DNA of 64,000 nt, from NCBI GenBank assembly GCA_033064195.1, contig JARBJD010000118.1:124001-188000 (forward strand), read 5' to 3'. The notes beneath the pieces were generated by a model. That model saw only the letters and a program-made list of their open reading frames with translations. It did not search any database and had not been told where the DNA came from. The stretch comes from Blattamonas nauphoetae (lineage: Eukaryota; Preaxostyla; Oxymonadida). Made by a program: the position numbers and the translations under genes. Positions 9,680-21,481 of this stretch are shown here, one piece after another. Position 1 is the stretch's first letter; each line of letters starts with the position of its first letter.

Positions 9680-12024
9680 TCATAGTTTGACAGATGACTC
9701 CAAGAAACAAGTTTGTGTGAATGCGACGTCTGCGGATTCGAACGAGAAGGCGACACGGAACCACCCGAAAGAGAATGAGGATGTAGTCATCTCTGTTTGG
9801 ATTTGCAGTGATGGCGTTTGTATGCTGGCCCTTTGACGAGATGATGCTGACATCGATGAAGAGCGATTGTGTCGTTGCTGCTGTCTGCTCTGTCTCGGAG
9901 TGAACGAAGTCAGTGCTGTCGAATGTGGCGTGGTTGTGAGGAATGAAGACGGAGTGAAGAGACAATCGGTAACGGTAACGATGTTCAACGACAACAGGAC
10001 TAACAACCTGGCTGAGCATGTCTCGATCTCATTTGCTGACGACACTTTTCTTTCGGAAGAGTGACTGAGACGCAACAGGAATCGTTCCATTGTCGAATGT
10101 GTCGCCTGACAGCAACGATGTTGTGTGTTAGATGGACAGAAGGTGGATGATCTTCCGTTGATGACCGAGGAGACGTCTCGACATGGACAGTGGCGAGCTC
10201 ATCTGCGACATACATGCTGGCTGGAAGAGCAGAGTCCTGTCGGAGCTCGTCACTTGACCGGAATCTCTCGTCGGCTGTCTTCGGTTCCTCATTCAGCTCC
10301 TCCACACTCTCCAGCCGCGACGACGCTGTTGATGCTGATTTGGGTGAGCGAGACGAGAGCCGTCGGTTGATGTCTGTGCCGGACGACGCGGACGACGGCG
10401 ATGTGAAGTCTCGTTTCTGCTCGCTGGACGGCGAGGTGGTCGCGCTGATGGCTGCCCTGTCTTGGGTCGGGTTGAGGTGGCGGAGAACAGCGATTTGGTC
10501 GGAGAAGGAGAGCGTGAGGAGCGTGGAGAGAGGAAGGCGGATGAGTGCTGGAGCTGAATGATGGAAAAAGTGAGACGCTGGTGAGCTAACGGAATGGGAG
10601 GGGGAGATGGGATGCGGAGGGAGGGGTGCTGAAACAGGAGGTTGTGAGGAGCTCGACGTTGGCGGAAGATTCAGCGAGCTGAACGACGTCGACTGAGACG
10701 GACAAACGATCGGCGATTGTGGCGTGTTGTAGGGGCTGGACAATCCCGAGATCTCGTGCAGACAAGAAGCGAGCGACGGAGGGAGCGGCATCCCTAACTC
10801 CCTCGAAGCGAGTTGTATGGACTGGTTGGTGTGTGGCGTGTCGAACGGTGGGATCACAGTTGTGCCGAGCGACGAGAATGGCATCGGAGTGGAACTGAAC
10901 TTGTCAGGAAGCGAGCGACAGCGTCGAAGCCGACCGTGTTCCTGTTGATGGATGAGCGAACGCAGAAGGGCTTCGTTTTGCAGCAAGTCTGCCTGTTTTT
11001 TAGTCGAACATCTTCTGAGTGGGCGACTTGTCGTGTGACGTGTGGGTGTACTCCAAATCGGAGAGTGTTGAGAGCGTCGGATGCGATCCTGACGAGGTTG
11101 ACATGGTGAAAGAGATTGGAGTGGAATTTGGGGCGGTTCGCTTGACTTTTGGTGGCTTCTGGAGAAAGGACTGGTTGAGTTGGACGGCTGCGCGGGAGAG
11201 AGAGCGGATGATGGAGCTCTCGTAGAGGATGGAGAGTACAGAATACTCCATCAAGTCTTCGCATTCGGCGAGGCGAGGTGTAGACGTGATGGTCGAGACT
11301 GACGGGGCGTTGTCGAGCATCGAGGCTGATGTCATGTCGGTTATGATCTCAGCGTGCTTGTTGATCGCAACTAGTTCGTGTGAGCTTGGATGTGTGGAGG
11401 GCGTTGAGCTTGCTGGGCGAGGCGGAAGGATCGGAGTGGAAGACAACTGATGGGACAGTCGAGAGCGAGCAGTCAAATTCTCGACCGGCTGGCAGCGAGT
11501 CGACGGTGGGCCAAGTTGCGGAGCAGATGGAGCACGTGACAGCAGATCCTCAGCCACTCCCGCCGACACAATCAACACATGGTTCGCTCTTATCGCTTCT
11601 CTCGCTTTTCTGAGATCCACCGAACACGTCGAGTTTGTCTCCCTCTCCCCGACAGTGCGTGTGGTGAACACTGTCAGCGTCATTGGCTCGCTCAGAATCT
11701 TCATGTCCAGCAGCGTGTCGCATGTTTCCTCTGTCCTCGGCCTGTCCAACACATCGTGAAGAGCAATCGGGGTGGTGTCGGATGACTGTCTGTTTGGCGT
11801 GTCTTGGTGTGAGTACAATGGCGATCGAAACGTGAGCATGGGCGAGTGGTTGGGCCACGAGTTGACAAGCTGGGCGAGAGAAGGAAGGGACGCGTGGAGG
11901 AGTGTGCCCTCATTTTCAGAGTTGAGGGAAAACAGAAGCAGGTCTCTCCACTACGACTCACGCAGCATCCAATCGTTGAAGGTTTGCGACGAAGTTGAGT
12001 GCGTGATGTCGACTTGGGCGAGTC
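9680..12024 (-). pseudogene. Broken Ser/Pro-rich host gene, unknown function
   Basis: Three minus-strand frames follow one another: 11,839-11,000 (279 codons), 10,986-10,000 (328 codons) and 10,090-9,680 (136 codons). The first frame can be extended upstream to about 12,024 through one in-frame TAG (just before WRDLLLFSLNSENEG). A single-base shift in an A6 run near 10,990-11,000 separates frame one from frame two, and another lies near 10,010. The protein is rich in Ser, Pro and Thr with helical blocks such as EAIRANHVLIVSAGVAEDLL and ILYESSIIRSLSRAAVQLNQ. No known domain is recognised. The homopolymer position of one shift leaves room for sequencing error, but the TAG points to a real pseudogene. 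Confidence 0.45.
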
Positions 12025-12037
12025 AATAGACGGAACT

Positions 12038-12920
12038 TCACGTCGAGAGCTTATCAGATGGAGGGCAGAATGAGTGGGTGATGGCCGTTGACGGTGAGAG
12101 CGTGCTAGGCACGGTGGAAGAACCAGTCTTCTTTTTCGCCTCCATTTGGTACGCTGAGCCTGAAGTCCTGACAGTTGTTTGTTGAATCAATGTCGTCGTG
12201 AAAAGAAGTTTCATCACTTCCATGATTGCAGGGAATTGTCCCAACTCGACTGAGTGACAGGGGGATTGGGGTAGGTCGCAAAATAGTTGAAAGGGCAGCA
12301 GTATCTGAGGTGTCGAGTTGATTGTCCATTTCTCGGCTATCCTCCAGAATTTATTCGAGTTTTCCTTCCTCCTCCATCGAATGTACCACGCAGACACAAA
12401 TATGGTCGTCGAGCGCACAATCATCTGGGGAGCGTCTTGATCGAAATAAGCTCCTTTCGTTCGCCAGAACCATCCACTGCGTTGATAAAATGTGCAGTGT
12501 CCAGCGAATGACGAACATTTATTTCAACTCTGGGATCGTTTTCCAGACGATGGATGTCTTCTTAGAGAAGTGTGATGCACCCTCAGAGTAGCTGGATCCA
12601 GAGTGATAACATCGAGCCGATAGGGATAATGCCATCGATGTCGGAATGGAGGAACGTAATAGACTGAATTTCATCTGTTGGATGTGTCCTGATGCACATT
12701 TAATGATACATAAGATGAGGGACGTGATGACATGGTGATGACGACCTGAATGATGAAAGATCGGCAATCGAGGGGAAAGAAAGAATGAATAAGAAAGAAT
12801 AAACAAGTTTTTGACAACATTTGGAGATGTTGACCGACACACTCGATGAATGAACGAAAATATTGTTTGATGATTCACATACCTGACAGAACACTTTGTT
12901 CGTTCCCGTTCACCATTCAA
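12038..12920 (-). pseudogene. Host-gene exon fragments
   Basis: Minus-strand pieces with coding character: a segment at 12,690-12,440 reading IQSITFLHSDIDGIIPIGSM, then EDIHRLENDPRVEINVRHSL and DGSGERKELISIKTLPR, interrupted by two stops; and 12,329-12,105 with DTSDTAALSTILRPTPIPLS. A pyrimidine tract ending CATTCAG near 12,753 and a GTATGTGAA near 12,890 bound a possible intron of about 135 nt. The pieces may be upstream exons of the broken gene that follows, or a separate relic. Family not recognised. Confidence 0.3.
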
Positions 12921-13297
12921 TGAGAAATAGTGCCATGTAACGAATGCTTCTGCCCATCCTTCGAGTTAAAAGGGACAATCTTGTCGAGTTCACGAAGAAT
13001 CAGTTGGGCAACTTGGGATGAGTACATTTTAGGGTGAAGCTCGGAAGTTCCTCAGAACTTGACGGATCTCAAAGATATTTCGATCCCTTATCCATGTAGT
13101 TGAGGGATTTCGACTGACTTGACGATAATTCACAGAGATCTGACGCTTTGATAGTACTGCAGATAACCCGAAATTGGAGGACAACCCGGAAAGTGCAGTT
13201 GATTGAGTGATGATTATTTTCTTCATTTCATTTCTGATACTATTATCACTTTTTTTGTGAATTGAGGAAATGTATTGATACAATGGGTCTGTTTTAA
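12921..13297. other. Short intergenic stretch before the transposase
   Basis: No gene is supported. AACCCGAAATTGGAGGACAA at 13,168-13,187 faintly recalls the terminal sequence of the complete pogo-like element at 21,186-25,703 (AACCCGGAATTTCTCC), so it may be a decayed terminus of the element that carried the transposase at 13,298. Confidence 0.25.
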
Positions 13298-15031
13298 ATG
13301 ACTGTTTCTCCTCCTCCACTTCCGTCGACTCTCGATGCATTCAAAGCATGTTGTGACTTCTCGAAAGGGGTGTCCAAATCAAAATCTCCCCCAATTGTCC
13401 TCATTGATGGCACGATCGTCCATCAATGTCAAATCCAAATTCAGCAGTTCAAGACCCTAAGCCCAGCATCAAAGACAAGAGCACTCAATTCTCTCCTTCT
13501 GGGCGAAATGCCGCAACAGAACGGCAACAGACAGTATCTCAATAAGTCGGAAGAGGAACAACTTCTACACGAGATCTTAGAGAGCATTTGCTCTGGAATT
13601 AACCCAACTTTTGCGGACATTGCGGACATGGTTGCTCTCTTTTTCTTCATTTGTTTTAGGCACACACAATCCACATCTCTCGATTTCGATTTATACCGTA
13701 TGATCGGGAGCCGCCGTCCCACACATGGGTTCACTCTTGGGTGAAATCGCGAAATGAGCTCTTTTCAATGAAACCAGAAGTAATGACCCAAGCTCGAATC
13801 AATGCTATGACGAAAGAACACATACTTCCGTTTTACCACAAACTAAAACAACTGAAGGACAAAAGGATGTATCCTCCGGCACTCATCATAAATTTTGATG
13901 AAACATCACTTCTTTCTACTCAATCGGTACTCACCCACCGAGTTGGCTTACTGGAAGAAAAACAAATCTATTCAACTCCACCATCACAAATTTTTTCATG
14001 TACTATGGTATTTTTCATTGCCGAAGACGGAGAAGCCTTCACTTCACACATTCTTCTCCCGCAATCAATCCAACCGGAGCACTATCAAGCGCACAAACCA
14101 AAAAGATTTCTTCATCCATCCCGCCCCACGCGGATGGATGAATAAAGAGATTCTTTCAAACATTCTACTCAAGCATCTCATTCCGGAGATTGCTAGAAGG
14201 CGAGCCCGCCTCGAATTACAGGATGCGCCCGCCCTGCTAATCTTTGATGGTCATTCGTCCCGATTTCAGCCGGATTTATGGAAGACACTCTCTGAACAGA
14301 ATTGCGATTCTATTTGCTTACCGTCAAACACCTCCTCGATCACACAGCCCTGTGATCGAGGAGTCAATGCTGTTTTCAAACACCACCTCAAATCCCTCTC
14401 GCCACTCCCAAGCAAAACTAAGCTTGCGGATCAACTCATCCCTTGGCTAACATCGGTCGAAACAGCTGCACAACACGCTCTCTCAAAAAAAACCATCATC
14501 AACGCATTTAAGTCAACAGGCATACCAACAGCTGATGGTTCTGTGGTATGCGGTTCCTTCAAGGAGAGAATTCAAGGTCCACCGCCCGCTAGACGAGGTT
14601 TTCCTCTCAGCGGACAATGTCTATCCTGTGAAGAAACACAAAAGGCATGGAGGGAGTACTTGACAAAAGGCGGAAAAGAGATGTTCTCAGGTGAACACAC
14701 TACGACCATTCGAACTCAAGTTGAAGTTGACGAAGTTGACTTGCCACCACTGACTTCGTACAACCTTAGAAAGACAGAGGAAAAAGACTGGAAACTGCTG
14801 CTGGGAGACTCCGATACGGAGGAGAAAGAAGTGCCTGAAATCACCAAAGTTAAAGCAAAGCATCTCCGTCAAGACGGTTTCGATGAATACGAGGATGGGT
14901 CGCTAAGCGAGGACTATGCGCCAATTCAGAAAAAGAAGCGACGCAACTCTTCCGTTGACCAACCAGAAAATGCATGCAAATGGAAAAAGAAAAGCAGAAG
15001 AAAAATGAAACCGAACAAAAAGGGTATCTAA
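13298..15031 (+). CDS. pogo-like DDE transposase (copy 1)
   Basis: Transposase of the Tc1/mariner-pogo type that would cut and join transposon ends. Exon 1 runs to 13,630 and contains LNKSEEEQLLHEILESI, a CENP-B-type DNA-binding segment. A 29-nt intron (13,631-13,659, GTTGCT...TTTTAG) joins ADIADM to AHTIHISRFRF and restores the frame into SHTWVHSWVKSRNELF. The DDE triad is visible as NFDETS, IFDGHSS and SITQPCDRGV. One additional single-base shift in an A5 run near 14,100 must be assumed between PEHYQAHKPK and DFFIHPAPRGWMNKE, so this copy is probably inactive or contains a sequencing error. The C-terminus is acidic then Lys-rich (KKKRR). It lies between two broken host genes. Clear terminal repeats were not found, unlike the two other copies. 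Confidence 0.75.
13631..13659 (+). other. 29-nt micro-intron in transposase copy 1
   Basis: GTTGCTCTC...GTTTTAG interrupts the reading frame between ADIADM and AHTI. Removing it puts the following SHTWV...KSRNELF block, conserved in copy 3 as SKTWVSKFVKKEP, into the same frame as the start. The position matches micro-introns in the two other transposase copies. Confidence 0.7.
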
Positions 15032-15068
15032 ATTGTTTCGTTGAAGGCCGACCAATCCTTTCCTTCCA

Positions 15069-18000
15069 TTGACATACACGCTCCCACCCGTCACATTTCC
15101 TTCTGTTTTAAAAACTTCTCACCACAACTCACCAATTCATCGGTGTCGACATCAACATTCGATCGTCCGACCCCTTCCTAAAGCTCCTCCACGACCTGCC
15201 CAACACATTCACCTGCCTGTCCGAGCTTATCTCCACCCACAACAGCTGTCCTGCCGCCGACGCTCTGTTCGTCAGATTCACAATGTCAATCACCAACATT
15301 CGAGTCGGTCGCCATCATCGACCTCAATCGCTGCACAACCTGACTCGACTGCGAACACACCCACGTCGCTCTCCATCTTCCCTCCGAACAGCCCCGTCCA
15401 AGTATCCACAACACTTTCCCGAATCGCCTCGCGTGTCGCCATCCCGCACATCAACCACACTTCCTCATTTCACATCCCCGAACTTTCTTTGGAGCCTCTC
15501 GAGGCGTTGATCGACATGCCGAAGGGCTTACTCCTTTCGACGCTCAGACTCGTCCGGCCCTTCCTTCCAAAGCGACCCTGTCTAGCTCCAAACCGCACTG
15601 GGGAAGATTATCTCGGTTCTCGCGGTCATCGTCCCGTTTCTCATCGTCCGATCGCTTCTGATGATTACGAAAGTCGCACAACAGCAGAACAAATTCTTCC
15701 CCTCGGTCCCTTCGGACATGGTGCAGAAACGTTCATAATGATGATCGAGCGGTCTCTCGACAGCCTCGCCACAAAAGGCGAGTTTGAGCTTGGTCAGCAC
15801 ACACTCCTCCGAACCATCAACCTCCCTGTTCCGTCGACCTTTCCACCTCGTCCGATCGGAAGTCGACTCAGTTTTGGCTTCCAGTGAATATGCACTCGGA
15901 GACAGTGCCCATCTCCGTTTTCAGTCGACTCGCACATCCACACACACCTCGACAGTACGCTTTTCCTGTTCTCCGCCCTTCCATCTTCTCCCCAATCTTC
16001 ACGAAACCACACCGAAGAACTCCTATACAAAATACACGTCACACAACTACCGAACTTGTCCGTTCTGCCTTGGACAAAAGCTGAACAAGCAGTTATGTCC
16101 GTTTGCTGTGCCTCCAAAGAACCAGCCCACGTCTGCCACCTCTCCGTCGTCTACACAGAAGTACACGACCTAGTCCCCACGCAGCAACGCGTTCAACTCT
16201 CTCCTCCCCATCCTCCCCCAATTCCAGTCTCCCATTTCACCTGCACGACACACACGCAGTCATTCATTCGGAGCTAAATCCGAAATGAGCTTCGATCTCA
16301 TCTCGCATGTCCCTCCGAGCATGGACCAGGCGTCGATCATCAACGTATCTGAACACGACGCCACTACAAAGCTGATGAAATCAGCATCGACAGACTCGCT
16401 CTCTCCCCTCAACTTCCCTCGATCGAAGAAGAACTCCCCACTCTTCGCAGATTTGGGTGATGCACCTGATTCGCTTTCGTTCAAAACACGAAGACCGAAA
16501 ACTGGTCTCTCCTCCGTCTCATACAGCAGACCACAGTGAAGAAGGTAATCTTTGTCTCGCCGAAACTCTCACCTCTCGTCAAGCCATCGACATTCAAGAT
16601 GCTTCGTCGGGATGCAGAGAAGACACATGAGTCCAGTCGACTCAAACGAAGAGCATCAAACGTTCCTGCTGGACAGCATAATTCTGATCACCACTCTGAT
16701 TCGTCGGAGCCACAACGACTGCCAGACCCCCTCCACTCGCCAGAATCAAGTCAAGGATCTCCCACCGAAAGAAGAAGGCAGAAAAAGAAAACGAAAGGGA
16801 ACGAGAATGTTCTGGAAACCTTCTTCATAAACGAGTTTCAAGATGACTCCAACAAATCGTCAGACAGCTCAACACCTTCCGAGTCTGAGGAGTCGATCGA
16901 GCAGAGAATGAACGACGAAATTATGTTTATCTCGACCCACCCAGGCTCTCCCTCGTATTCCTCGCTCGACGACTCCGACGTCGAGCAGAACGGGAAGCAG
17001 GAGCGCCTCTTTGAAGTCGACTCATTCGCCACGTCTGAAGAGAGCTCGTCATTCTCCGACAATGTGACTCTCAACTCGCCAAGCAAAAGGGACGGTGTCA
17101 GAATTGACTTTCCGAGCAATGACGACCAAACGATGGAGACGGAAGAGAATTTTGGGATGGTTGATTCGGTGAAGAACCCGCCGGTGACACAGACGAAGAA
17201 GAGGAGGGAAAAGGACATCATGAAGCAACTCGGAACACGCATCGTGCTGTACCCCGACGAGAACTTCATCTTTCATCCAAACAACGTCAACCACGACACC
17301 ATCTTCACTCTGACAACAGTGGAACATCCACTCACGTTCTCCTTCTTCCTCCCCTCGTTCACCTCACTCTTCCTCGACCAACGCCAGCCTATCTCGATTG
17401 ACTCGTTCCATCATTCGCTCTTCGCCATGAACCAGGTGTTGGATGTCCGTGTCAGAAACATCTTTCGCTTCCCACTTTTCCAGAACGATGTGGTCTCCCT
17501 CGTCCACCGAATGTTGACATCACTCAGCCCCTTCATCCGCATCTTCGGAGTGGAGGTGGTTGGAACACTCATCCATCGCCTCATGTTCTTCCTCACCACA
17601 AACACTGCCCGCCTCTCCCTACTTCTCGAAGACCAAGCGGGCGTGGCTCTCGTCGAGAGTCTGCATTCGTCTCTCCTCACCCTCTTCTCCACTCTGCGCC
17701 TCATCATCCGCTGCAACCCGTACACCGACGCCAAACAAACATCCCTCATTCTTCTCCACAATTCCTGCAATGCAAACTATGCTGAACTCCTCCACACTCT
17801 TCGGGAGAGGATCCTGACAGTGATCATCCTCTCTGCGGGAGACCTGCTGGCGTCTGTCGACTTCCCCGATGATCTCATCGAGCCAAGCAACGAATGGTTT
17901 GTCGATCCATCGAAGAAGACGGAGGAGATCACCGAGTCGTGGGGATGTTCCTGTTTCGGGCGACACAGGAAGTCTTTCCCCTCGTTCAGGATGGATTGAA

Positions 18001-18225
18001 TCAACTTGTCGCGACAGTGAAGATGTCACAAGGAAAGACTCCGCCCAGCTGTTCCTGTTGACTGGAGAGACACTCCAAATCACGTCCTGTTCCTTCTCTC
18101 CTTTCCTCATTCTTCTTTTTTTGTGGTTCTCCATCTCAATCGAAGACATCAATCTGGACTTCTTCGAATGTCCAAACCAGGATACGCGGATCCGTTTCCT
18201 GTGTGGAGGCTTCGGACACGTTTGA
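15069..18225 (+). pseudogene. Broken large host gene, unknown function
   Basis: A run of plus-strand frames with coding character: 15,069-15,887 (272 codons), 15,784-16,173, 16,285-16,539, 16,536-17,999 (487 codons) and 17,869-18,225. The longest frame has a low-complexity acidic Ser-rich N-terminal half (SDSSEPQRLPDPLHSPESSQ and similar), a basic patch RRRQKKKTK, and a helical C-terminal half (SLVHRMLTSLSPFIRIFGVE, LIHRLMFFLTTN, VESLHSSLLTLFSTLRLII), which resembles an alpha-helical repeat protein. Several frame changes between pieces imply either a dead gene or unrecognised short introns. No catalytic motif is seen. The 3' frame ends with a hydrophobic segment FSPFLILLFLWFSISI. I do not assign a function. 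Confidence 0.4.
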
Positions 18226-19184
18226 CTTCAAGGCAGTCTGTCGCACGAGGCTTCAAAGTGTATGGAAAAGGCATCGGTTAGGGGATTGTGGGAACTACTT
18301 TCAAGCCTGTCGTTGGAATAATCAATCTTGCATCGAGGACGATCGAATTGATTATGATTCAATTGCTTATCACTTCTTATTTTGGCTTGTTGTGATAATA
18401 TTTGCCTGAATTTCACCAAATGCATTCAAAGAGGCGTGGTATTCATCAAACATCAGAGAGAGATGAAGTGATCAAACCTCAATACAGAATTTTTGGAGAA
18501 CACTCTTGCTACAACACAAGTCTACGCAGTTTTAATCCAATTTTTCTTAAATTTCATGTACTCGTTCTTTGTTCTCTTTCATTCTTCGGGTTCATGATCA
18601 ATTTCGGGTTATAGGCAGTACTATGATGCGACGATCATGACGAATACAACTCGGAAGTGGCTGAAGTGAGGATGGATCCGCGATTGTAGATTGTCTTGAT
18701 GAAAATGTCAATTGAACTGTTCTTCTTGTCCGATTGATACAAGGTATGGTAGATGACCATCAATGAGGAACATGATGCTGAATGAGGAGGAGAGAGAAGT
18801 TGTAGTGCCGAAAAGACAAAAAATACACACTTTCCAAGCCTGAACGACGTGATGGCGAGGTTGTTGTAGACTGGTCACGACCAGACTGTTCGCAACAGAG
18901 GAGTCGAAACGGAACACTGAATGAGTGGAGAATCTGTGACATTGCGTGCACAGATGAGAGCAAGACACATATTAGATGACGAATAAGAGGAAGAGAAATC
19001 TAATTAACGTGTGGATCAAGATCGAGAATTGGTGAAGTGAGTTATGGGTTCGATCGAATCTGTTTTTCGAAAACACAATTGCTGCAATTTTCCCAGTCTG
19101 AGGTGAAATGATTCAAAATATTATGTCGATTAAGCAAATAAAAAAAGGGTGTTGAGTCTCGAAAAATGGACCCCATTTGAATCT
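18226..19184. other. Mostly gene-free, with a possible minus-strand exon
   Basis: At 18,968-18,832 the minus strand reads CHRFSTHSVFRFDSSVANSL and ends at a GTGTGTATTTTT donor-like site, suggesting one exon of a broken gene. The rest shows no gene. GGGTGTTGAGTCTCGAAAAA at 19,147-19,166 is shared with the palindromic motif near 9,064. Confidence 0.3.
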
Positions 19185-19613
19185 AATTGAGCGAATATTT
19201 TTGAAATGACACACTGGTGGTCATTTATTTTTTTCCACATTTCAGCTTTTGGCTAATTCTTTGGACTCCTTTTTTTGAACAAAGATGGATCATCGAAGGT
19301 TTTTTCAGGATCGAACCAGAGAAAACTTTTTTCGTCTTTCATCTCGATTGATTCATTTGTATTGATTCTCTCTCACAGAATCGGTTTTTGAAGACTGTTT
19401 TCATCGTTGAGAAGCTTTTTAAGAGTTTTTGAAACAAAATAGGGTACTAAAATGGCTCTGAAAAAAATCAGTGAAATCTGTTGTGATCAAAACAAAATCG
19501 AAAGATTTCACCCCACACAAGTTTAGTGAACATCTAAATGGCAATTAGAAGAAAAAAAGTTTTTTGTCACCAACTATAGTGTGGTGTGTCATTTCAAAAT
19601 TATTCGCTCAATT
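19185..19613. mobile_element. MITE-like element, 429 bp
   Basis: The left 30 bases (starting AATTGAGCGAATATTTTTGA) and the right 30 bases are inverted repeats with a single mismatch. The interior is AT-rich and has no coding potential. The right end lies directly against recognisable LSU rRNA sequence (GATATGGGTTAGTCGACC). No rRNA is recognisable to its left and I could not define a target duplication, so it either inserted at, or was joined to, the 5' edge of the rRNA fragment. Confidence 0.65.
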
Positions 19614-20564
19614 GAGATATGGGTTAGTCGACCCTAATGAATCGGTTAAATACCGTGATGTAAAATGGATTTTGTAAAAGCAGGATTCATATTCAGAAAG
19701 GGAAGAAGGTTAATATTCCTTCACCTTTTACGTGTGGATAATTAAAATGGCAACATAAAGAAGCCTGTACTCATCAGAAAACACATCGGGAAGAGTTTTC
19801 TTTTCTTCTTAACGACTGATAAAGCTCGTTGTTAATATTATTTGCATGAGCATTGGGCATGGAAGCGGGTTAACCGGAGAAGTGGCCAATCAGTTGGAAG
19901 AGCCCCTCTATTTATATGAGGAAGACATTTATTGTTGATTGCAAGTAAAATGGTCCGATTGTGTTTTATGATCCTTGAAACTACAGGGGACTGAATGATT
20001 TTCACACGAGGTCGTACTGATAACCGCAACAGGTCTTCAAGGTGAGGAGCCTCTAGTCGATAGAAGAAAGTAGGTAAGGGAATTCGGCAAAATAGATCCG
20101 TAACTTTGGGAAAAGGATTGGCTCTAAGGATCGGTCCGTCGGGTTCGATGAAAGCGGGTTACTTATTTAGATGGATTGTGTTGATTTGTTGGCGGGCTTG
20201 GCAACAGGTCTGCTGATGAGTTGATATAGTCTGTTTAAGTGTGGCAGCGCGTGTCGTAAGTGTGCTTGATTGTGTGTCTATATTGAAGAGGAGACTTTTT
20301 GATTGGATGCAAAATTGGGTGCATTTTCTCGAATCGCTTTTTAATCGAAGCGAGTTAGTTTCGGATTGTAGATCTCGATCTGCAGACGAGATTAATGGAG
20401 TATAAACGATTAACTTAGAACTGGAACGGACAAGGGGAATCCGACTGTTTAATTAAAACAAAGCAATGTGAAGGCTGGAAAACGGTGTTGACACATTGTG
20501 ATTTCTGCTCAGTGCTCTGAATGTCAAAGTGAAGAAATTCAATCAAGCGCGGGTAAACAGCGGG
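19614..20564 (+). rRNA. LSU rRNA, fragment 1 (5'-truncated)
   Basis: The sequence matches conserved LSU rRNA blocks in order: ATATGGGTTAGTCGACC, GGTTAATATTCC, GAAGAGTTTTCTTTTCTTCT, CAAGGTGAGGAGCCTCTAGT, GGCAAAATAGATCCGTAACT, TAACTTAGAACTGG, AAAGTGAAGAAATTCAATCA, and ends AGCGCGGGTAAACAGCGGG. The 5' half of the LSU (domains I-II and part of III), 5.8S, ITS and SSU are absent from the window. It is interrupted after GCGGG by the 5.8-kb insertion and resumes at 26,412. Whether this is a functional rDNA unit is doubtful because of the missing 5' half. Confidence 0.9.
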
Positions 20565-20574
20565 TCAACAACAA

Positions 20575-20680
20575 TCACTCTCTTTTCCACTCTTTTCTTC
20601 TTTTTTTCTTCCTCTCTTCTTTTTTCTTCTTTTTTCTTCTTTTTTCATTTCCTTAGTTACCTCGTATCTTACTAAGGCTG
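20575..20680. repeat. Left polypyrimidine inverted terminal repeat
   Basis: CTCTTTTCCACTCTTTTCTT and further TTC-rich sequence lead into TCCTTAGTTACCTCGTATCT. The opposite end (26,328-26,400) carries the inverted equivalent, AGTTACAAACGAGGTAACTA AGGAAA followed by a GAAA-rich tract and AAAGAGTGGGAAA. Homology is clearest in the TTAGTTACCTCG core and the CCACTCTTT segment. Confidence 0.6.
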
Positions 20681-21481
20681 TTTTGTCAAAAACACCAAGT
20701 TGACCCAGGGTCAATTCTCACTTTTTGAAAAAACGACTTTTTCGACCAGATATCATTCGAAAGAGCATCGAAAAATAGACAGAATGGTGAAAGTTTCATC
20801 TCGATATCACTTCTGGTTATTGAGAAACAACCTTCTCAAAGTGAGAATTTCATAGTTACCCAGGGTAGTACTAGGACTTGTTCACTTCATATCTCGATAA
20901 ATACTTGAGATATCGATCTGAAACTTTCACCAATCGATTTTTCATCGAAAAATGCATCTAGTGTGTCAATTTGAAAAAAGTCAAAAAAGTGAAAAATCGT
21001 CGAGTTGACCCTACGTCGATTTTGACTTTTCGAAAAACACTTTTTTTGACCAGACATCAATCGAAAGAGAATTTGAAAATAGAAACAATGGTGCAAGTTT
21101 CATTTCGATATCTCTTCTGGTTATCGAGAAATCATCTTCACAAAGTCAACTTTTTCACTTTTTTGACAAATTGACCCATGTCATAGACCCACTCAAAACC
21201 CGGAATTTCTCCATAACCCGGAATTGACATCTCATTTAGCATAATAGACATTTCTAAGGACAGTGTTTTACTCTTAAGCTTATTCATTTCATCAGAACTG
21301 AAGAAACCATGTTGTTTCTTACGAAATGGGCTGATCTCTATCAATTGTGAAGACAGTTTGCCGACCTGGACTTCCCGAGAAGAAAATGTTCTGTTATTTA
21401 GAAAAAGAGTACTACAAACTGATGGATGAATGAAATGGGTGTCTCGAAAGTACATTTTAGAACAATATGTGGGAACGATCT

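Noticed and set aside
9387-9836. 149-codon plus-strand ORF
   Set aside because: Its first half is low-complexity TTC repeats and the second half overlaps a better minus-strand coding frame.
13730-13745. Frameshift in transposase copy 1 near THGFTLG
   Set aside because: It disappears when the 29-nt intron at 13,631-13,659 is removed; the downstream frame is then continuous with the upstream one.
15580-15800. Membrane segment in a third plus-strand frame (GKIISVLAVIVPFLIVRSLL)
   Set aside because: It is short, flanked by stops and overlaps the longer Ser/Pro-rich frame; probably chance.
20580-20650. CRISPR-like or telomere-like array in the TTC-rich tract
   Set aside because: It is an irregular polypyrimidine tract mirrored at the other end of the insertion, with no regular spacers or telomere unit.
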